Assembly (NCBI GenBank): GCA_022495995.1
Contig: JAFEMH010000752.1
Coordinates: forward strand, 248,001-312,000
Direction: 5' to 3'
Length of the DNA stretch: 64,000 bases
DNA from: Adenophora triphylla var. japonica
Taxonomy: Eukaryota; Streptophyta; Magnoliopsida; Asterales; Campanulaceae
In this document: positions 55,036 to 64,000 of the stretch, piece by piece
How the letters are laid out: every line of letters begins with the position of its first letter
How positions within the stretch are numbered: the first letter of the stretch is position 1
Translations under genes and position numbers: made by a program
The notes under the pieces: model-generated
What the model was told of the DNA's origin: nothing
Databases searched by the model: none
The model's input: the letters and a program-made list of their open reading frames with translations, nothing else

Positions 55036-56671
55036 TCACGGGGTGGCTACTGCCGCTGATGTTGTTACTCCTTTCTCCAAGTTGTCATCACCTTTTGCTG
55101 CAGAAGATCCTTCTCCTACATTCCCTCCTTTAGCCTCCAAAGTCTTCAAGAGGGAACGTTGTTGCTCAACATTCCACTCTGTATGATTCCCGGCATAGAA
55201 CTCCTCCATCATTTGAATTTTGATTGCAATCATACTCTGAGCAGCAGAAGCCATCATATTCTTCTTCAAATCCTCAATCTCATGTAGCTGTGTGTCTTGA
55301 AGGGAAGACATCCCTGTCATCAAGCTTTCCACTTCCTTCTGCAAATCTCCAATCTTCTTTGCCCCAGCTTCACTCTGTTTCTTGACTTGAATATTTTCCA
55401 GCACTAGCTTCCTATTTCTTTCCTCCAGACTACTCATTTTCGCCTTAGCAGTATCAATACCCTATAAAAGCCAAAAAATTCAAATAGTAACCTTAAGATA
55501 CATTATTCATTTAGGAATATGTTAGAAACTCTGTTTTCATAGAAACCTACCACTGCAACCCTTGCCAAAGCTTCTTCTGCATCTCCTAAGCCCGTTTCAT
55601 CCAAAACAATTACCTCCTTAGAACTGCTTTTCCTCTTCTTTACCCTGGCTCCAACAGAAGGTGCCTCCATCTCCCTTTTGGTACCAACAGTTGATTGCTC
55701 GCTTGGGATTGACCCACAAAATCCTGAAGGTCTTTAAGAGAAAAAGCAGCAGTTGATTTTGAAACTGTCAGAAGAAGCACACTATCAGAAGAAGGCAAAA
55801 GTCAAGAAACACCAAGAAGAATTACACAAGGATCGAATAATCTTACCTGTAGACATTCCAGTGGAGGGTGGTATCTCTTTATTCTCAGGAACAATTACGT
55901 CTTCACAAGGTTGGAAGGATATTTCCCCTTCTGATAACTCCAACAGTCTATTCACCTTCCCAATCGTTTTCGCAGATGGAGGGAAAATCTTCACCCAATC
56001 AATAGCTGCAAAAACCAACAGAAAAATTACAACATGTAAGTGCGAGAAAGAAGAGAAAATTGGAATTTATAAGAGGGATACCTTCCCTATTCCATTCAGT
56101 CGCCAAGAAGTCTCCTTCCTCCAAAGAGTCCTTCTCAACAAAAAAGTACTTCGATTTCCAACCCCTATCACTTACAGTGACTTTCAAAAACAAAGGCTTC
56201 ATACCAGACCTAGTCTTAAGAAGGTATCTCGTGGAACCAAACGTTTGGAGTTCATACACAAAGGCTAATTCCTTCAAACATATATCTAAACCGAATTCAC
56301 GGTTCACCCTCAAGACACAAGAAAAGATCCTCCAAACCATGGGCATCACTTGTAAAAAAGCAAGGTTAGTTTTTCTAAAAAACTCATTTATCATTGCAGG
56401 GAAAAGGTAGGAAAAACCTAGAGTAAAGGGATACTCATAAAAACAAACCCATTTTGGGGAAACGAAGTCAGACCTAAGAAGAATATCGAACGGCCTAAAG
56501 ATGGTAGAATTTGGGAAGCAGTGTCGATCTTTGAGAGATTCGATCAGTTCGTTATTGAAAACACAGATTTCTTCATCCGGTTTTGTCAACAAACCTTCAC
56601 ACGAAAAACCCCCGTCCTCGTGTAAAATCGGAGGGTTTTTCGCGGCTTTTCCATTTTTTTGATTTCACCAT
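55036..56671 (-). CDS. Antisense four-exon gene of Tat-E: gypsy-transposon (Transposase_28-like) domain plus coiled coil
   Basis: Four exons on the minus strand join in phase: up to 56082, 56005-55847, 55723-55551 and 55461-55036. The introns are 76, 123 and 89 bp, all GT-AG. From 56592 down the joined frame is open for 422 codons to the TGA/TAA end. Exon 1 carries KWVCFYEYPFTLGFSYLFP and NLAFLQVMPMVWRIFSCVL, resembling the putative gypsy-type transposon family found antisense in Grande-like elements. Exon 3 has a basic patch (ARVKKRKSSSKE). Exon 4 is a coiled coil (RKLVLENIQVKKQSEAGAK). The likely ATG (56669-56671) is separated from this frame by one base in an A7 run, so the 5' end may be frameshifted. 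Function unknown. Confidence 0.75.
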
Positions 56672-56964
56672 GTTTGAAAAAAGAAACAGGAAGAGAAAAG
56701 GAGGGAAGGATTTTACCTTCAAAGCAGAAATCACCGCCGTGAAGAAGAACGGATGAAAATGATTGGAAAAGGTAAATGAGAAAGTAAAAGGAGATTTTGG
56801 TTTTGATCCCTAGATCTAGGGAAGTGGTTACGGTAATTAATTAAGAGATTAACCCCTCAACCGCCACGTCTCTTCTCCATTAATTAAACCGCAGGGCTTC
56901 TAGAAGGTTGTGGAAAAAACTGATCTCTTAAAATTCTTTTAAAAGACAGTTTTTTGGGGACAAT
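56672..56964. other. Antisense gene upstream region and Tat-E polypurine tract
   Basis: Presumably holds the promoter of the minus-strand gene. No CGCG palindrome of the Ogre type was seen. TTTTTTGGGGACAAT just before the LTR carries the plus-strand primer (GGGGA). Confidence 0.5.
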
Positions 56965-57545
56965 TGTTATGGGTAAAATTCAGGATTGATACATCTTGAG
57001 TTCTTATCAGCATGTCAACATCTTCACACTCGAGGGCAAGGTAAAAATTATTTATTTAATAACAATTATTTATTTCTGTTATATTTTATCACAGGGATAA
57101 AAAAGCACGTGAGAAAAGCCATGACCAACAGACTCCTTTCAACGGATCGAAGACTAAGTCAAGATGAGGATGACTTACCGAGATTGTAGGGGAGTTAGTT
57201 AGGATTTGATTTTTTCTGTTTTCTTTTTTATTATTTAAAGCTCATGGCTGGAAAAGAGAACACACGAACACATACACACACGCATTACACTCACACAGCT
57301 CAAGAACACGTTGTAATCCGCCATAGCTTTCTACCTTGTAATTCATAGATAATACAATTGTTTGGGAAGGTAGGTGCTCATAATCACCTCCCGAGGTTTT
57401 GTGCCGGCGAGATAGTTATCTCAAGGGTTTTCCTCGTTACATGACTGAGCCATCTTGATTACATTATTGCACCAATTTTATTCCATTGCACCCTCCTTCG
57501 TTTCATTTCACATTTCTTCTTTGTTGATTGTTTTTTACCAAAACA
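56965..57545 (+). repeat. Tat-E 3' LTR
   Basis: Matches the 5' LTR with a few substitutions and one extra base. It is followed by the duplicated target GCAGT and the resumed Ogre-C sequence. Confidence 0.95.
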
Positions 57546-57550
57546 GCAGT

Positions 57551-57671
57551 GTGGATACACAACTCCAGCCATCCGACCAAAATGGTCATCCTCTTCTCCC
57601 CAGCGGTGATTGGGACCTCACTTTTATCGACGACCCCACTTCCCCCGGATGTACCGTCGCCGAGGGGCTAC
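57551..57671 (+). mobile_element. Ogre-C remnant, right piece of terminal block with polypurine tract
   Basis: TTTTATCGACGACCCCACTT and CGCCGAGGGGCTAC match the ends of Ogre-A and Ogre-B and directly precede the LTR. Confidence 0.8.
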
Positions 57672-57916
57672 TGTAAGTGTCCCAATCTGAACCACCAACA
57701 CTCCTTTAGCCCAATTCAATGATTTTCACATCGAATAAATATTTAAGGGCATTTTGGTCACTTTATGAGGGTTTTTAAGCAAGGAAGGACCTTAAGGGAA
57801 CAACAAATATGGATTGGATCTCGCTGGAAGGAGTGCCCTCCAAGAAAGTTGACCAGTTTGAATTGTTGCAAACAACCAAAACTACTTTTTTGAAAAGTCA
57901 GGCACGCCTTCAGCCC

Positions 57917-57992
57917 TATCCGCGCGAATAGAAATGAGCACCTCACCCTTATCCGCGCGGACAAGGTTTACCCCTAATCCAGCCTATAAATA
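57917..57992 (+). promoter_or_regulatory. Ogre-C LTR promoter: two CGCG palindromes plus TATA box
   Basis: TATCCGCGCGAATA (57917-57930) and TATCCGCGCGGAC (57950-57962) start exactly 33 bp apart. TATAAATA is at 57985-57992. The nearer palindrome centre is 28.5 bp from TATA. Confidence 0.65.
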
Positions 57993-59257
57993 GAGCCCTT
58001 GTCTCTCAGTTTGGGGGATCTCTGATCAACCCTACTGTTACATTGTCAAAATTACTCCAGAAAATAGCCTAAACACAACCACAAACACTCATCAAAACAC
58101 TAAACCTAAACACAAAATCCACACATAAACCTTGATAATCTTCAAGCCCTAAACACAAACCAAAGAAGATAGGGTACAACCATTGGTAAACCCTCCTTCT
58201 CCTTACCTTAACCTCTCATCTTTAAGCATTCATCTCATGTTTAGTATTGTTATCTCACTTTGTTTATTATAAATCTTGCTTAACTACTTATTAAATCTTG
58301 TTTATCTTACTTGTTAAGCTTACTCCCTCTTTGTCATTGGATCTAGGAAGGTCTCCATGGAGTTCATCTCCATGGATAATCTTCCACAAAGATCTAAATC
58401 TTTACATTTATGTTAATCTTTATGTCTCCTTTTCTTACTAGCACTTGTATCATTTGACATAAGCATGGTCATCTTGGAGCTTAATCTCCATGGTGATCAC
58501 TTAATGGTCAACATCTTATTTTCTTGTGATAATACTCTATTAAAGCCTAAGATCTCCACCTTGGAACAATTTCCATGGATGAAGATCACTAAGGTTCCTA
58601 GGTTACAAAAAGGTGTAGTTGATACATTGAGTTTAAGATCTTAAGGATGGTCATCTTAATGACCACCTTAAAGATCTACTCTAAAGTTGATACACCTTTA
58701 ACCTAAATTCCATTTTAATGTATTAATCTTTATCTTAAACACCTTTTATTTATATGTCAAACCCCCCATCCCAAGCAAATGAAATGCTCCTAAGTCCTAA
58801 TGTACCCTCATAATGGCTTGATCTAGTAGATCACTATTAATCATGTTTAGTGATCACTAATCAAAGCCTAAGGAAAGTAGCGACAAGCATGGATGAAAAA
58901 TTCAAAAATCCTTTTACTTTACATTTTCTGTTGCAACTCCAGTTCTGATTCTGTAGATCCAGTTAACTTTCTGGAAATTACAGAATCAGACTGGAAAGCT
59001 GCCAAAAAAGAGTCTTACTGCCCTATCCGCGCGGACATGATTGACCCTCATCCTAATCCGCGCAGACATAAGAGTCACTTGACAGACATCTCCAGTTGAT
59101 TGTTTTCTTCACAGATTCATCACTTTTTTCATAATTAATTTCAGTTCAGTTCAGTCAAAACTTTTTATTCCTTGAAAGTCCCTTTTAAGTCAAACCTTTT
59201 GCAAAACACACACACACACATATAAATGGTTTCAAGTTTGGAAGACTCATCTACGAG

Positions 59258-59297
59258 GCATTCCGGGTGAACGTGCTAATCGTTCTTCCCGGAGTGT
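59258..59297 (+). other. Conserved LTR stem-loop (Ogre-C)
   Basis: GCATTCCGGG pairs with CCCGGAGTGT over a 20-nt loop, with U-G at pair 7 and G-U at the outer pair. Four pairs differ in bases from Ogre-A/B, all keeping pairing. Confidence 0.75.
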
Positions 59298-59713
59298 AAC
59301 GTGACCTCCGAACCCTTTTTCTCTTTTACGGGCTTTTTTCAAAGTTTTGGCCCTAAACTAAAATGGCGTGGCGACTCCATTTGAACATTAAAGTCCGCTA
59401 GATTGACCCGAGTTCATTAGTCACTTGGAAACTCCAAGTCGGCGGGCACCTGTAAGTACGCCAATCCAATTCGCAACCTTTTAGATGCATTTTAAATGTC
59501 ATAAAATTGCATTAAGGGGCGTTTTGGTAAATTCCCGGCCGATCCCGAGACTTCCGGAAATGTTTCATAAGTTTCTCGCGAAGGAAGTACCTTTTGGTAC
59601 CTTACTCATGCAAAGGGACCTGTTGGGAATAAACCTTTTTGGACCTTTTGGGTATTTAGGCCTGAATGTTCCAGAAACTGGTTTTGGCGCCAAAAACGGT
59701 TGAGGCCACCTTG

Positions 59714-59796
59714 TGTCATGCGACAAGTCGAGGCATGGAAAGTGGTTACGTATATTCGTGCGACACAAGGTGACCACTAACTGCAGCCTATAAATA
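59714..59796 (+). promoter_or_regulatory. Ogre-D LTR promoter: GCGACA palindromes plus TATA box
   Basis: TGTCATGCGACA (59714-59725), a degenerate ATTCGTGCGACA (59754-59765), then TATAAATA (59789-59796). The nearer motif centre is 29.5 bp from TATA, as for the CGCG palindromes of the other families. Confidence 0.6.
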
Positions 59797-60410
59797 AGAC
59801 CCTCCCCCTCTCAGAAATGGATCCCAACTTCACTCTCATCACACTCGCAGAAATTGCATCATAACGAAGCCCCCAAACACAATTCCCTCTCTCTCCTACC
59901 TTCAATCTAACCAATTCCCTCCAATCCAAACCCCCCTCTCAAACCAAGCTACTTGAACCCCTTTACACCAACTCTCTCAGGATCTCAAGACTAGTAGCAG
60001 TGAATTGAAGGGTTCTGTATCTAACTTGATACAGGATTCGTGGAAGCATCAAGGGTAACGAATTTCAAACTCTCTCCTCTCTCTTCCTTTAACTCAATTC
60101 TCTATAATTTCATTGTCTACTTCTGTTAGGATTCAGTAATTAGACTCCATCTGTCTAGATTACTGAATCCCAATCGCAATCTCTCTGTTTAATTGATCTC
60201 ATCTGTGTAATTGAATTGCTATTGTCGAATATTTGCTTGAATTTGGTGTTTAAACCCCAAGGGGGTGTGGATCTATCCATATCCACACTCCCGGGGTCGA
60301 TTTGTTGTTATTTCTGTATTTCGTATATAATTCGGTTAATCAATTGGATCTGTATTAGTTATTGTTGATTCTGGTGTTCATTGTGTAAGTTTCTGCAGAT
60401 GGTCTCTGTA

Positions 60411-60488
60411 TGTCACGCGACATATTGTTCCAAGGTGATCCTGTGTCACGCGACATATGTGGTCACTGGAATCATGTGTCATGCGACA
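60411..60488 (+). repeat. Three TGTCRYGCGACA palindromes at exact 33-bp period
   Basis: Starts at 60411, 60444 and 60477. The 21 bp between the palindromes are only partly alike. A further pair at the same 33-bp spacing lies in the leader (61137, 61170). Confidence 0.85.
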
Positions 60489-60699
60489 TATTGTGACCTA
60501 TTTGCAGAAATCTTTTCGCTTATGTCTGTTTTAGATTGTTGTAGCAGGGATGTGGCCTCCCTAAATAATGGGTTCACGAGTTGTAAATCTCAATTCATAT
60601 TAATAAGATGCATGTTTACCACACTTGTTCATTGTCAACACTTGCACACACTTTGGATTTTGCTTGGATGTTTAATTGAAAGACTCGTCTACGGACGAG

Positions 60700-60735
60700 G
60701 CGTGTTGGGTGAACTCTCGATTCTTCCCAACACGT
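60700..60735 (+). other. Conserved LTR stem-loop (Ogre-D)
   Basis: GCGTGTTGGG pairs with CCCAACACGT (nine Watson-Crick pairs plus an outer G-U) over a 16-nt loop. Two C-G pairs of Ogre-A/B are T-A here. Confidence 0.75.
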
Positions 60736-60864
60736 AACCTGACCCCCGAACCCGTGTTTTCTCTCTAAAAAGGTTTTCAATGTTTCCTCTCAAAAACGGC
60801 GTGGCGACTCCTTTACTTTCATCATTTCGAAATAAACCGAAATTTCGGGCGAGCGCACATTCAG

Positions 60865-60882
60865 TGGCGACTCCGCTGGGGA
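60865..60882 (+). promoter_or_regulatory. Primer binding site for tRNA-Arg (Ogre-D)
   Basis: TGGCGACTCCGCTGGGGA starts 1 nt after the LTR and matches the tRNA-Arg(ACG) 3' end complement for 18 nt. Confidence 0.88.
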
Positions 60883-61975
60883 CAATTGACTTTGAAAACC
60901 TGTTTTTCAAATGTTAAGTGGGTCAAGCTTTCATTAAGTTAGACATCCAATACATCCATTTTGTGTGCATCTTTGACAATCATTTGTGGTTCATGCATTT
61001 TGTTCAATATGAGACTTGTGAACCCCATGTGCTTTATATTCCTTGTGTTGTGCATTAGTTGTCTTTGCTTTGTTCTTGCCATGGAGGTACAGGGGCTGAT
61101 TTGATGGTTGCAGAATATTGGTTCAGTGACCATCCATGTCGTGCGACACCTTTGTCTCTTGATGTCCTGTGTCACGCGACAAAGGGTGGCCACTGAACAG
61201 ATACTCAGAAGTCTGGTTTGAGGGCAGTCCCTTGGATCGAATATGGCTCAGTTGACTATTGTTCCCTGTATTCCTGTAAGGGTGTGTGTGTGTTTTCTTT
61301 TCTCTTTTCAAAATAAAATAAAAAAAAATCTTGTTTTTTGTAAATAAAAGAATGTAGTCATCCGCACACTACATCACTTAGACTTAGAACCCTCGGGTGC
61401 GATTGACGGCATCGCGGACGGCCATGAAATTCGCCTACGCTTGAGCGCCTGAAATCAAATCTAACCCCCTAGTGCGTTATAGGTGGTGCCACACATTTAA
61501 CCTTACCCACGGTTGGTTTTTGATACAATGTTTTTATTACAACAAAATGAATTGATTTGAAACATATCGTAGGTCCTTATACCTTCCCCCAAAACCTCGC
61601 ATCTTGTGGGCATGTTGCCAAATGCAACATGATTTCGCGTAGGGACATGTCACTCCCGTGGCGTGTTCTAAACGAGAGATCATGCCGCATTGTCAACGTG
61701 CACCGACGAGAGGTCATGCCGGATTTTTCTTCGAAATTCTTCGAAAAGACCCGTTATGCTGCCCAAATTTCCCTAGAAATTTGGACAACCTCTCCGTTTC
61801 ATAATGGTGTTAGGCTTTGGTTAGGTATCATTACCTATTATATATTTCAAAGCAAGGCATTTAGTGTAATTTGAACGTTGTGTCCCTAGGCTTCCCCAAG
61901 GTATAGTTAGCATGAATAAAGGCTTCCCCTTTTCCAACCGTACCTAGGATTTAAAATACTAATTTATACTTGAAG
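60883..61975 (+). other. Ogre-D untranslated leader
   Basis: No ORF with protein character. It contains the palindrome pair at 61137 and 61170, GT repeats near 61280, and a conserved-looking GC-rich part near 61600-61760. Confidence 0.6.
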
Positions 61976-64000
61976 ATGAATAAGATTGTTTGTGCGAGTC
62001 TGTCCCGTTCCTTTCCTTCTCCCGTTCCTAAAAATTCCCTTTCAACACCTTATAAACCCGTCTCTACCCCTGCAGCTACGGCGAGTTGGACCCGTTCATC
62101 TGTCCCAGGAGCTCGTTTGGTTCGTGTGCAAGCAGTTTTAGTGGGTATAGAATCAGAAATGGCCGGGAACGGAGATGTATTTTCTGCTCAGTCCGCTGGA
62201 GGCTCAGTGACAATGGGTCAGCCAAGTTTGAACGACATGACCACAGAGGAATTGAGGGTGACGTTGGAAGCTGCTCTAGCCCGAGAACGTGAGGCCTGTC
62301 TATTGGCTCAGAATGCCAAGGCCCGTGAAGAAGAAGCTCATAACCGCTTTGTGGAGGCCATGAGAGCCAAAGGGATTGCAGTGCTTCGTCGGGAGGACGG
62401 TTCCTATGAGGAGATCACAGAAGACAGCCACAATGAGATCGGGTTCGCTTCACCTGCTCAGCCTACCCAGCCCAGTTACAATGCAATGCCTCCTCCAGTA
62501 AGCTATGCCCCATGACCTACTCAGATGTCATCTCCGGGAATGTTTGTGAATGACCAAGGAAGGTTCATTCCCCCATCTTCTCAAGGGTATAGCCAGGTTA
62601 TCCCACAAGGTGCTAGCAAGAATGGTGGTCAAGCATCAAATTTCTTCGATCTCACTGCCTCTCCAATTCCTAATGTCCCAACATCGCAGTTTCAGTATGG
62701 ATCTCAGTTTCAAGCAGGTTATCCCCAACCCCAGTCCAGAGCATATCCCGACAGTTTTCAGAATGGTCAGTATAGGCTTTCAGGGAGTCAAATTTGTCAA
62801 GACAATGTTTCAAGATATCAGCAGTTTCAGACCCAAGGCAGTGTCCCTCAGCCCGCAGTGTGTTCTCCCCTTACTCAGCATTTATATGGTTCCACTCCGT
62901 ATTCCGCCCCATGCAGCAGTACAGGTTTCTCTACTCTTGGTCAATTCAGAAGTCAGTCAACGCAGTACAGTCCCCAGAACCCCAGTGTGCAGTTTAACGA
63001 ATATGATATGTATGGGAACAGGATCCCTAGTTCGGTCAGCTTGTTGGACAGTAATATTGGAATCCCCGGTACCTTTGGTCTCCCATCAGCAGCTTTGCCC
63101 ATTGGACCTAATTCAGATTTCCCAGTGTCGTCGTCAACAGTGGCTCCCGCTATACCCCAGATCTCAGGTTTGGCTCCGGAAGTGACAGCCTTGTTGAAGC
63201 AGATGCAGCAACATATCGATAAGTTGACCGTCGGGTCTAGTGGTCTTAAGGTTGTGGATCCCGCTCAAGTAACGCCTTTGCCGCACAAGTTCAAAATGCC
63301 CAAAATGGATTTTGATGGTACCGCCTGCCCGAAAACTCATATAGATACGTATGTTATGACAATGGGGCCAATGGGCTGCACGCCCGAGTTTATGGCATCC
63401 CACTTCCATCTGACTTTGAAGGGATCAGCGCTTACATGGTTTCTAGCTTTGAAACAGGAGTGTCGCTCCACCTGGTGCCAGATAACAAAAACTTTCTTGA
63501 AGAAGTACAAGGGCAATTTGGAGTGGCGTACTACTCGGGATGATTTAGTGGGGACTATCCAGAAGGTCGATGAGTCAATTACAGAATTCTACAAGCGGTG
63601 GAATGCCAAGCTTAATGAGTTATCAGAGTCGATACTCCTCCAGGACCAAAAGGACATCTTCTTGTCGTGTGTTAAGCCAGTGCTCAGGGAAGCCATAGGG
63701 AAAGGTTGGTACCCAGACCTACGAGAAATGGTGGGAATGGGAGCTAGAAGTGAAAACAGATTGTTCAATCAAACCCCGAATGCAAATGCCGGTGGTGGCA
63801 GCAGTAGTGGAGGTTACCGATACCGAGCACCCAACCCTGTTTCAGCCATGGCGCCAAGAGGAAGAGATGTGGCCAAAGATAACAGTATCAACAATCTACA
63901 AAGAGGAGGTAATAATGTGCAAAATGCAGTGAGGTTTCAGCCTAAGCCGCAGCCAAGATTTGATGATTTAGGCATGTCTACAGAGGAAGTTTTCAACAGA
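61976..64000 (+). CDS. gag: Ogre-D gag, partial at the window edge, one stop
   Basis: The ATG at 61976 (MNKIVCASLSRSF) opens a frame that stays open to the window end for 675 codons. The only interruption is TGA at 62513-62515, likely a former Trp or Arg codon. Parts: a Ser/Pro-rich N-terminus, a charged helix (about residues 85-135, EELRVTLEAALAREREACLL), and a Gln/Ser/Tyr-rich low-complexity region (about 180-400). A helix precedes the capsid domain from about residue 430: FKMPKMDFDGTACPKTHID, LTLKGSALTWFLALKQ, FLKKYKGNLEWRTTRDDL, EFYKRWNAKLNEL and YPDLREMVGMG. It is the best preserved gag of the Ogre-type elements here. A downstream ATG (MAGNGDVFS, 62159) is an alternative start. Confidence 0.88.

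Larger units (their letters stand above)
47773..57545 (+). mobile_element. Tat-E: complete Tat-lineage Ty3/gypsy element (Retand-like), 9.8 kb
   Basis: LTRs of 580 and 581 bp (TGTTATGGG...CCAAAACA) are nearly identical. The target duplication GCAGT is at 47768-47772 and 57546-57550. It has a tRNA-Lys-type primer site, gag, protease, RT, RNase H, archaeal RNase H and integrase on the plus strand. A spliced minus-strand gene lies before the 3' LTR. Dual RNase H puts it in Tat; short LTRs and another primer separate it from the Ogre-type elements. Eight in-frame stops and one frameshift disable gag-pol. Retand is my best guess among Tat subgroups, at low certainty. Confidence 0.93.
57672..59450 (+). 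repeat. Ogre-C 3' LTR, cut at its end by Ogre-D
   Basis: Starts TGTAAGTGTCCC. It carries a promoter module, a second pair of CGCG palindromes (59024-59037, 59055-59068), a CA microsatellite (about 59206-59220), the stem-loop and the primer-like TGGCGACTCC (59369-59378). The sequence is far diverged from the Ogre-A/B LTRs but keeps this order. The end GGCGGGCACC is not a usual LTR end. The next TGTAAG starts at 59451, so Ogre-D appears to be inserted near the LTR end. Confidence 0.8.
59451..60863 (+). repeat. Ogre-D 5' LTR
   Basis: Starts TGTAAGTACGCC and ends CGCACATTCA (1,413 bp). It has the promoter module, a threefold 33-bp palindromic repeat (60411-60488), the stem-loop and the primer-like TGGCGACTCC (60802-60811). 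Confidence 0.85.
59451..64000 (+). mobile_element. Ogre-D: Ogre-type element, 5' part, runs off the window
   Basis: 5' LTR, tRNA-Arg primer site, leader and gag. The LTR is a separate family from Ogre-A/B/C but has the same landmarks. Pol and the 3' LTR are outside the window. Confidence 0.88.

Overview
This is nuclear DNA from a flowering plant, most likely a eudicot. The evidence is Sirevirus (Ty1/copia) and Tat/Ogre (Ty3/gypsy) LTR retrotransposons, tRNA-Arg and tRNA-Lys primer sites, Stowaway- and Tourist-like MITEs, GT-AG introns and a plant-specific AT-hook (AHL) gene. I cannot name the species. I see no tRNA or rRNA gene and no CRISPR array. About 85% of the window is nested retrotransposon.

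Layout: (1) A decayed Sirevirus enters from the left and ends at 20842. Its pol is split by a complete 12.5 kb Ogre-type element, Ogre-A (645-13149, TSD GTATG). After pol comes a long extra (env-like) ORF with its own TATA-like box and a possible 5' UTR intron, then the 3' LTR. (2) 20843-21613 holds a fragment of a CNNM/DUF21 gene (minus strand) and the left part of a foldback-like repeat. (3) A complete 18.2 kb Ogre-type element, Ogre-B (21614-39838, TSD ACTGG), sits inside that repeat. It carries broken gag-pol on the plus strand, two plant-mobile-domain-like genes on the minus strand, and tandem repeats before its 3' LTR. (4) 39945-47659 is the only genic stretch. It has one intact single-exon AHL gene (40820-41704), three MITEs, microsatellites and otherwise AT-rich intergenic DNA. 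(5) 47660-59450 is the 3' end of a third Ogre-type element, Ogre-C. It is split by a complete 9.8 kb Tat-lineage element, Tat-E (47773-57545, TSD GCAGT, tRNA-Lys primer), which has gag-PR-RT-RH-aRH-INT on the plus strand and a spliced four-exon gene on the minus strand. (6) A fourth Ogre-type element, Ogre-D, starts at 59451, apparently inside the Ogre-C LTR. It gives a 5' LTR, tRNA-Arg primer site, leader and an almost intact gag that runs off the window.

How the parts work together: in a live Tat/Ogre element the LTR drives one transcript. Gag forms the particle, protease matures it, RT plus two RNase H domains copy the RNA from a tRNA-Arg primer, and integrase inserts the DNA with a 5-bp target duplication. 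Ogre-A keeps a gag remnant but no pol. Ogre-B keeps all pol domains, but I could not find its capsid domain. The most notable unexplained structure is shared by the four Ogre-type LTR families: a 10-bp stem-loop near the LTR 3' end whose pairs change in a compensatory way, a second tRNA-Arg primer-like site inside the LTR, and a CGCG palindrome about 28 bp upstream of the TATA box. The CGCG/TATA arrangement recurs upstream of both minus-strand genes of Ogre-B. All statements rest on reading by eye; no alignment or database search was run.
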